Below are positions 16,837 to 20,865 of a DNA stretch of 20,865 bases, one piece after another. Every line of letters starts with the position of its first letter. The stretch's first letter is position 1. The position numbers were made by a program, and so were the translations under genes. Source of the stretch: Burkholderiales bacterium UBA6064. Its GTDB lineage: Bacteria > Pseudomonadota > Gammaproteobacteria > Burkholderiales > Burkholderiaceae_B. Below the pieces are notes generated by a model that had not been told where the DNA came from, ran no database searches, and was given only the letters and a program-made list of their open reading frames with translations. The stretch lies in NCBI GenBank assembly GCA_002428895.1, contig DIYC01000120.1:8625-29489 (forward strand). The letters run 5' to 3'.

Positions 16837-17641
16837 ATCGGTAATAGGTTGGTTGAAGCAAGGTTTTTATTTCAAGGCCTTAATGGTGCATTTGCTGATT
16901 GGCTTAGGCATCACCGTGTTTGTTTATGGGTGCTTAAAGCGAACACAACAATTGGCCGTTGAACGTTGGTTTGCAAAACGTTTGTTGCGTTTATTCAATA
17001 TTCAATTAAAAATAGTCGGTGATACGTATCCAACATGGCAAACAGACCAAACGGCTTATTTATTTGTTTCTAACCACATTAGTTGGATTGATGTGTTTGC
17101 CCTCAATGCGGTTGGACCAGTTCGGTTTATTGCAAAAGCAGAAATTTCGCAATGGCCATTGCTGGGTCGCTTAGCTCGCCGAACCGGTACCCTATTTATT
17201 GAGCGGGGTCGTCGTCACGCTGTTCGGCGAGTTGTTCACGAAGCGGCTCATCGTTTAAATCAAGGCCAACCGATTGCTGTTTTCCCTGAAGGTACCACCA
17301 CCACGGGCGAGCACGTTTTACCATTCCATAGTAATTTTATTCATGCCGCTGTGTTGGCGCAGGCTCCTGTTGTGCCTGTGACCATCCAATATGTAAATTC
17401 TAATAATGAGCACACCACAACGCCTGCGTATGTCGACAATCAAAGTTTAGTCGAGAATGTATTGATGCTCATTCAAAACCGAGGGCAGTTTACGGTGGTG
17501 TTAACGTTTCATGAACCGATTAATGCTCAGCTGGATCGGCACGACATTGCACAACAGGCATTGCATACCATTCGTCAGTCTTTACGGAAAACACCTAACC
17601 CGATTGACTCATGCGGAACGTTGAGAAAAAATTTACCTTGA
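16817..17641 (+). CDS. 1-acyl-glycerol-3-phosphate (lysophospholipid) acyltransferase, PlsC family
   Basis: A 274-aa membrane-associated acyltransferase. A hydrophobic segment near residues 22-40 probably anchors it to the inner membrane. The catalytic HX4D motif is in VSNHISWIDVF, and the glycerophosphate or acyl-acceptor motif FPEGTTTTG lies downstream, with IERGRRHAVR and APVVPVTIQY in the expected places. It uses an acyl-ACP or acyl-CoA donor to acylate a lysolipid, either lysophosphatidate (PlsC) or lyso-ornithine lipid (OlsA); the sequence does not separate these. ATG 16817 overlaps the pyrX stop by 20 bp, the last step of the six-gene unit; the longer frame to 16757 would be deep in pyrX. 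The C-terminal stretch after about residue 235 is low in conserved motifs. Confidence 0.88.
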   Translation: MKANPIKSVIGWLKQGFYFKALMVHLLIGLGITVFVYGCLKRTQQLAVERWFAKRLLRLFNIQLKIVGDTYPTWQTDQTAYLFVSNHISWIDVFALNAVGPVRFIAKAEISQWPLLGRLARRTGTLFIERGRRHAVRRVVHEAAHRLNQGQPIAVFPEGTTTTGEHVLPFHSNFIHAAVLAQAPVVPVTIQYVNSNNEHTTTPAYVDNQSLVENVLMLIQNRGQFTVVLTFHEPINAQLDRHDIAQQALHTIRQSLRKTPNPIDSCGTLRKNLP

Positions 17642-17654
17642 CGGGTATTTTTTC
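17625..17654. terminator. Bidirectional terminator between the acyltransferase gene and apaH
   Basis: G + A6 (17625-17631) pairs with T6 + C (17648-17654), and TACC (17634-17637) pairs with GGTA (17644-17647) around a six-base loop, with a two-base bulge. Both strands end in a run of T. It covers the acyltransferase stop and lies just before the apaH stop, so it can end both converging transcripts. The GC part of the stem is short, so efficiency is uncertain. Confidence 0.5.
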
Positions 17655-17662
17655 ATATTGAA

Positions 17663-18475
17663 TTAAGCCCGCTGTTGAATAATTTCATCGTTATTTAAAC
17701 ACAGGGCGGTGAGTTGTTGCCCCCATACGCACCCTGTGTCAACACAAAACCCGTTGGGTAATTGAATTGTTTCTAAGGCTGACCAGTGACCAAAAATAAT
17801 TTGTTCTTGAAGGTTTTGGCGAGCAAACTCAAACCAGGGTTTAAGGGGTGCAGGGGCACTTTGTGGATTCCCTTTAAATTTAAAATCTAAAGCTTGGTCG
17901 GGCTCAAGCATGCGCATGCGGGTGCAGACATTGGCTATCAACCGAAGGCGCTCAATGCCGTTGAGTGAATTTTCCCAGCGGTTAGGTTGGTTGCCATATA
18001 ACTCATGTAAAAAGTGCTTCCATTGCGGTGAAGAAAGTTTCGATTGAAATTCATCTGAATGCTCAAGGGCTTGTTGAAACGACCAAGTGGGTAATACGCC
18101 AGCATGTACCAACAAACGGGGTTTGGGGTTTAATTGGCTTGGCAGTTGTCTGACTAAGGGTTGCTGACGAAGCCAGTCAATCAGTTCAAGGTGGTCGCTT
18201 GCGTTTAATATTTCTTGAATCGTATCGTCAGATTTTTGTTGAACATGCCCCGCACACACGGCAAGTAAATGAATGTCGTGGTTGCCTAACACTACTTTCA
18301 CGCTGTCATCCCACTGAATAATTTGCCTTAAGGTCCGAAGTGATTCTGGCCCACGGTTAATTAGGTCGCCTGCTAGCCACAAGGTGTCTTTGGAGGGTGA
18401 AAACGAAAGGGTTTGAAGCAGTTGATTTAAGGTTGAATAACACCCTTGAATATCGCCAATTGCATAGTGAGCCAT
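17663..18475 (-). CDS. apaH: Symmetrical bis(5'-nucleosyl)-tetraphosphatase ApaH
   Basis: ApaH cleaves diadenosine tetraphosphate to two ADP and can also remove Np4N caps from RNA. The 270-aa protein is the usual length. The metallophosphatase signature is complete: GDIQGCYSTL, GDLINRGPESL and VLGNHDIHLLA; further metal ligands are in VHAGV and IFGHWSAL. The end GFCVDTGCVWGQQLTALCL is typical of ApaH. The start ATG 18475 has no strong ribosome binding site. The gene runs against the acyltransferase, leaving 21 bp between the stops. In many gammaproteobacteria apaH follows ksgA (rsmA) and apaG; here its upstream neighbour is an orphan region, so that cluster is broken. Confidence 0.96.
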   Translation of the reverse strand: MAHYAIGDIQGCYSTLNQLLQTLSFSPSKDTLWLAGDLINRGPESLRTLRQIIQWDDSVKVVLGNHDIHLLAVCAGHVQQKSDDTIQEILNASDHLELIDWLRQQPLVRQLPSQLNPKPRLLVHAGVLPTWSFQQALEHSDEFQSKLSSPQWKHFLHELYGNQPNRWENSLNGIERLRLIANVCTRMRMLEPDQALDFKFKGNPQSAPAPLKPWFEFARQNLQEQIIFGHWSALETIQLPNGFCVDTGCVWGQQLTALCLNNDEIIQQRA

Positions 18476-18776
18476 TGATTGGTTCTGGAATTAAACAAGT
18501 ATTTTATCGACTCGTTGGGGCTTGTTCAACTATTTGTCTTTACTGTTGGCTTGTATTCGCGCTTTTTTGTCACAGGCTACCTTGGGTATGTAATGGTTTA
18601 CTTCAAATAAACTGAATGGTTTAGGAGCATCAGGATTTCCCTTAAAACCCAGGCAGAATGGACTCTAATTGACTTTTTCCTGGAACTTTAACCCTTAAAA
18701 ATGAAACCTAGCTGAGTCCAATTATTTTTCTAACATGTAATAACGTTTTTTAAAGTTTGTTTTAGGGGGAGTCGAG
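18476..18776. other. 301-bp gene-free gap with a long-range 7-bp inverted repeat
   Basis: Between the apaH start and the 79-aa gene there is no convincing coding sequence; the plus-strand frame ending at 18615 mostly runs antisense over the apaH 5' end. TGGACTC (18659-18665) and GAGTCCA (18714-18720) are complementary across 48 nt. The 9-mer AATGGTTTA occurs twice (18592-18600 and 18615-18623). The gap should hold the apaH promoter and the promoter of the 79-aa gene. The inverted repeat could be the closing stem of a structured leader or small RNA, but the pairing is short. Confidence 0.4.
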
Positions 18777-19016
18777 ATGAATTTAAGTAATCGTTTTTTA
18801 TTAATGAGTTCACAGCAAGACGAGAATTTAAAAGAGCGTGTTATAAAAAATACCAATCAATCTGGCCCTGCTTCTGCTGGGGGGGTAGTGCCTAGCAAAA
18901 CTACCGCACATTCGAGGTCAAATTCTGAGCATCAAATTTTTAATTCAGATGAAACCCCAAATTGGTTAAAAGAACGCTTAAAACAGCAAGCAGAAAAGTT
19001 GGCTTCGAAAAAATAA
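18777..19016 (+). CDS. Hypothetical 79-aa protein
   Basis: I do not recognise this protein. The gene has a strong ribosome binding site (GGGGGAG, about 5 nt before the ATG) and therefore is likely real. It encodes a hydrophilic 79-residue protein. Residues 10-60 are rich in Ser, Asn, Gln and Thr and probably disordered, and the C-terminal WLKERLKQQAEKLASKK is predicted to be a basic, possibly amphipathic helix. There is no signal peptide, cysteine or membrane segment. It is an orphan between apaH and the 536-aa repeat protein, facing the same way as the latter. A hairpin follows the stop by a few bases, so it is probably its own short transcript. It could be a small regulator or a chaperone-like partner of the repeat protein, but nothing proves this. 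Confidence 0.65.
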   Translation: MNLSNRFLLMSSQQDENLKERVIKNTNQSGPASAGGVVPSKTTAHSRSNSEHQIFNSDETPNWLKERLKQQAEKLASKK

Positions 19017-19024
19017 ATTTCCCA

Positions 19025-19052
19025 TACCAATTTGAAATCGGTAATTTGTTTT
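19025..19052 (+). terminator. Possible terminator after the 79-aa gene
   Basis: TACC (19025-19028) pairs with GGTA (19040-19043), with ATTT/AAAT pairing inside after one A-C mismatch, and the T-rich ATTTGTTTT follows (19044-19052). It lies 8 nt after the 79-aa stop at 19016. The stem is AT-rich, so it is moderate evidence for an intrinsic terminator separating this gene from the repeat-protein gene. Confidence 0.4.
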
Positions 19053-19071
19053 AAAAAATGAGCAGTCTGGT

Positions 19072-19110
19072 GAAGTTTTACCCCTCGCTAGGGGGGTAAG
19101 TAGGAACTTC
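19072..19110 (+). promoter_or_regulatory. Bulged stem-loop in the leader of the repeat-protein gene
   Basis: GAAGTT-TTACCCC (19072-19084) pairs with GGGGTAA (19093-19099) and AACTTC (19105-19110), with an eight-base loop TCGCTAGG and a five-base bulge GTAGG at 19100-19104 on the 3' side. This gives 13 base pairs in total. No T-run follows, so it is not a standard terminator. The bulge contains the AGG that would serve as ribosome binding site for a 12-codon frame starting at 19111, so the hairpin could hide or expose it. It lies about 60 nt upstream of the 536-aa gene. Confidence 0.45.
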
Positions 19111-19149
19111 ATGGTTGCACAATTCACTCAGAATAAACATTTAGATTGA
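19111..19149 (+). CDS. Possible 12-codon leader peptide
   Basis: ATG at 19111 opens a 12-residue frame MVAQFTQNKHLD ending at TGA 19147-19149. AGGA at 19102-19105, about 5 nt before the ATG, is a plausible ribosome binding site placed in the 3' bulge of the stem-loop above. It sits between that hairpin and the repeat-protein start, 23 bp before ATG 19173. No obvious run of regulatory codons is visible. Such short frames are common by chance, so this is a low-confidence candidate. Confidence 0.2.
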   Translation: MVAQFTQNKHLD

Positions 19150-19172
19150 TACTGATTGTATTGTGAGGGCCT

Positions 19173-20783
19173 ATGACCGAACTAAATAAACTTGACGTTT
19201 CACGATTTCACGAGAAAATAAACACTCAGCCACCCCAATCGCCACATTCGGTTCAAAACGATGACATCGTGTCACGTTTATTGGCTGTTACAAGCGGTAT
19301 GTTGGAAATTTCATCCTATGAGAACTCTTCAACCAAAAATGCAGAGCAGTCTACGCTTGCAGATCAAGTGGACTTTTTTTCTGGCGTGACTCAGTATTTA
19401 ACTGGTTTTTTTTTAAATGCGCCTAGTCAGCAAGAAAATGTTTGGCCTACAGCACGAAATTTATCTAAAGAAACTGCACTTGTTTTAACTAAAAATTTGT
19501 GTAAGTTGGCTTCCTGTGTTGAGGGTATTTCTCAGAAAAATAATTTGGCTTCAATTATTTCATTGTTACGAACTGCAGATCCAGAAATAAAACATTTAGT
19601 AGATACAGATCAACATCCGGTTTTTTCAATTTTTGATAGTCAACATGATTTTCGTATCAGCGGAGAAAACTTTTTTAAAGGGCCTGGGTTGGCGCTTAAA
19701 AAAATGTATCGCACCTTGTCTGCTGAGGATCGTATTAAAATTAAGTTGATGTTTGATAGCACGCCAAAAACCATATTAACTGAGCTTTTTTCTGCTAAAA
19801 ATTTTACTAATTTGGGTGTTAATGCCATGTTGCAAGACGCTGTTAAATTGCCGTTAATTCATGAAATAGGAGCAGAGGTGCAAACTTTTAGTGAGACTCC
19901 AAGTCGCTTAAATTCAGAGAGTTTGCAGTGGATTAAATTTAACTCGCCACTAAATGGTTCGGAAATCACTTTATTAGGAAAATTTGATCGAAGCAAGGCG
20001 CAACCGTTTATGGGTCTTGTTCATATTCGTGAAAAACAAAAACGAAGCTTGACCTCAATTGTTCCACATTCAAAAAAATATACTCTTTGGGTGATGAATA
20101 AAACATTAGGTAGCAATGAAAATTTTGATGTTCCTTTTTTGCTCAAAAATAGTACAGTGTCGATTAGTCAAAAAATTAATACTCGGACTCTGAATGTGCG
20201 CAACGTTCGTTTTGATCACCAGGGCCAACAACGATTTGATCAGCCTGTTACGCGTGAGTTGATCATCCCTGGTCAAGAAATACGGCGGTGGCATGGCGTT
20301 CACATACAAAAAAACGATCAAATTAAGTTTGGTAGTTTAGGTAGCAAAGAAATTATTTCGTCTGGCGATGGCTTTATTACTCGATGGTCGGGTGTTCCGT
20401 TTGATGAACGGGGTCATGTTTTAGCCGGTTCTGTTGGAATTAGAGAATTGGTTAAACCCAACGGTGAAATACATCGCTGGTTAGGTATTTCGTTTGCAGA
20501 GAAGGGAGAAATCGCTGAAAACACAAAAGGTGACAAAGAAGTAATTCTTCCAAATGGCAATACTCATGTTTGGGAAGGTGTGCTTTTTCAATCCAATTTT
20601 AAGTTTGTTCCGAGTGTTGTAGGAACCAAGAAAATAGTGAATCAGAATGGTGAAACCTTAACCTCTGAAGGTGTCATGTTTAATGAAAATGGAAAGCAAA
20701 TACCAACTGACAATACAAGTAAATCAATTACATTATCCACAGGTGAAGAGTATCGATTTGTCAGAAAAACTGACTGGTCTTAA
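19173..20783 (+). CDS. Hypothetical 536-aa protein with six C-terminal 31-residue repeats
   Basis: I do not recognise this protein. The start ATG 19173 has GAGG 4-5 nt upstream. Residues 1-50 are hydrophilic and probably disordered (PPQSPHSVQNDD); about 55-220 appear helical, followed by a beta-type region. From about residue 343 to the end there are six degenerate repeats of 31-32 residues, starting at about 343, 374, 406, 437, 468 and 499. Each opens with a GV-x-F block (SGVPF, LGISF, EGVLF, EGVMF), has a Gly about nine residues in, and closes with G-KEII-PNGE-RW (as RELVKPNGEIHRW). No signal peptide or TM is seen. The pattern recalls MORN or WG-type repeats but fits neither properly. Base composition is more AT-rich than the pyr genes. 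An exported or host-directed protein is possible but unproven. Confidence 0.75.
   Translation: MTELNKLDVSRFHEKINTQPPQSPHSVQNDDIVSRLLAVTSGMLEISSYENSSTKNAEQSTLADQVDFFSGVTQYLTGFFLNAPSQQENVWPTARNLSKETALVLTKNLCKLASCVEGISQKNNLASIISLLRTADPEIKHLVDTDQHPVFSIFDSQHDFRISGENFFKGPGLALKKMYRTLSAEDRIKIKLMFDSTPKTILTELFSAKNFTNLGVNAMLQDAVKLPLIHEIGAEVQTFSETPSRLNSESLQWIKFNSPLNGSEITLLGKFDRSKAQPFMGLVHIREKQKRSLTSIVPHSKKYTLWVMNKTLGSNENFDVPFLLKNSTVSISQKINTRTLNVRNVRFDHQGQQRFDQPVTRELIIPGQEIRRWHGVHIQKNDQIKFGSLGSKEIISSGDGFITRWSGVPFDERGHVLAGSVGIRELVKPNGEIHRWLGISFAEKGEIAENTKGDKEVILPNGNTHVWEGVLFQSNFKFVPSVVGTKKIVNQNGETLTSEGVMFNENGKQIPTDNTSKSITLSTGEEYRFVRKTDWS
20199..20783 (+). repeat. Six degenerate tandem repeats (about 93 bp each) within the hypothetical protein
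   Basis: The 3' part of the 536-aa gene encodes six consecutive units of 31-32 residues. The units share W or S at the end, G-V/I-x-F at the start, and a PNGE-like turn, but are diverged at DNA level, so the array is old rather than a recent slippage product. Units 3 and 4 are the most alike (REL/KEV, PNGE/PNGN, HRW/HVW); the last unit has lost the tryptophan. Confidence 0.75.
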
Positions 20784-20809
20784 TTAAATTAAGGTAAGAA
20801 AAATTTGTG

Positions 20810-20833
20810 AATCTAATTTAGCTAAATCAGATT
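20810..20833. terminator. Bidirectional terminator-like palindrome before tRNA-fMet
   Basis: AATCT-A-ATTTA is mirrored by TAAAT-C-AGATT, with the centre ATTTAGCTAAAT a perfect 12-bp palindrome and one A/C mismatch. On the plus strand TTTT follows at once; on the minus strand ATTTTT follows a few bases later. It can end the repeat-protein transcript and also the tRNA transcript from the opposite strand. The stem is AT-rich, so strength is uncertain. Confidence 0.5.
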
Positions 20834-20839
20834 TTGAGT

Positions 20840-20865
20840 TGGTTGCGGGGGCAGGATTTGAACCT
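20840..20865 (-). tRNA. Initiator tRNA-Met (fMet), 3' end only
   Basis: Read on the minus strand, the end of the window gives the T loop TTCAAAT, the T-stem strand CCTGC, the acceptor strand CCCCGCA, the discriminator A and an encoded CCA. The combination of GGTTCAAATCC and CCCCGCAACCA is the 3' end of bacterial initiator tRNA-Met. The 5' part with anticodon and D arm is outside the window, so the identity rests on the acceptor and T arms only. Confidence 0.8.

Noticed and set aside
18397..18615. A 72-aa plus-strand protein upstream of the 79-aa gene
   Set aside because: Its first part is antisense to the 5' end of apaH, there is no ribosome binding site, and the composition is not protein-like.
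19173..20783. Calling the repeat protein a MORN or WG-repeat protein
   Set aside because: Unit length (31) and the positions of Gly, Trp and PNGE do not match either consensus well enough.
20781..20795. CTTAATTAAATTAAG near-palindrome at the end of the repeat-protein gene as a terminator
   Set aside because: It is only A and T apart from the ends and no T-run follows; the palindrome at 20810-20833 is the better candidate.
1..20865. CRISPR arrays, insertion sequences, prophage or integrase genes
   Set aside because: No regularly spaced direct repeats, transposase motifs or phage proteins were found on either strand.

Overview
The window is a compact, AT-leaning stretch of a gammaproteobacterial chromosome. 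Two gene orders support this: rubredoxin / thiD-thiE-hemL, and yqgE-ruvX-pyrR-pyrB-pyrX-(acyltransferase), where the pyr order is the one known from Pseudomonas-type gammaproteobacteria. The apaH gene and the tRNA-fMet 3' end fit too. I cannot name the genus. A member of the Oceanospirillales, Thiotrichales or Legionellales-like groups is a guess from base composition and the presence of a eukaryotic-type kinase. Nearly all genes are housekeeping genes. There is no insertion sequence, phage gene or CRISPR array.

Layout from left to right. (1) 1-2433: the end of uppP (undecaprenyl pyrophosphate phosphatase), overlapped tail to tail by a membrane-bound c-di-GMP phosphodiesterase with a degenerate GGDEF and an intact EAL domain. 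(2) 2563-4302, minus strand: thiS-thiG-trmB, tightly coupled (thiazole sulfur carrier, thiazole synthase, tRNA m7G46 methyltransferase). (3) 4424-5377, plus: an ArsS-type radical SAM enzyme. (4) 5426-6981, minus: a 54-aa rubredoxin with a GTG start, followed by an unrecognised two-TM coiled-coil protein. (5) 7080-9865, plus: thiD-thiE-hemL (thiamine pyrimidine kinase, thiamine-phosphate synthase, glutamate-1-semialdehyde aminotransferase). (6) 9910-11508: a eukaryotic-like protein kinase with DFA in place of DFG. (7) 11503-12990, minus: a class I photolyase interrupted by a single in-frame TAA. (8) 13051-17641, plus: yqgE, ruvX, pyrR, pyrB, pyrX and an acyltransferase, joined by ATGA-type overlaps. 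PyrX has lost the metal-binding HxH, so it is probably the structural partner of aspartate transcarbamoylase rather than a dihydroorotase. (9) 17663-18475, minus: apaH. (10) 18476-20783: an orphan region with a 301-bp gap, a 79-aa hypothetical gene, a strong hairpin, and a 536-aa protein ending in six degenerate repeats of about 31 residues. (11) 20840-20865: the 3' end of an initiator tRNA on the minus strand.

How the genes work together: ThiS and ThiG build the thiazole, ThiD supplies hydroxymethylpyrimidine pyrophosphate, and ThiE joins the two into thiamine phosphate. PyrR, PyrB and PyrX cover regulation and the committed step of UMP synthesis. The most unusual content is the kinase, the repeat protein with its structured leader, the two-TM coiled-coil protein and the photolyase nonsense mutation. 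No complete new multi-gene system can be demonstrated from the sequence. The best candidates for undescribed biology are the 18.7-20.8 kb orphan locus and the kinase.
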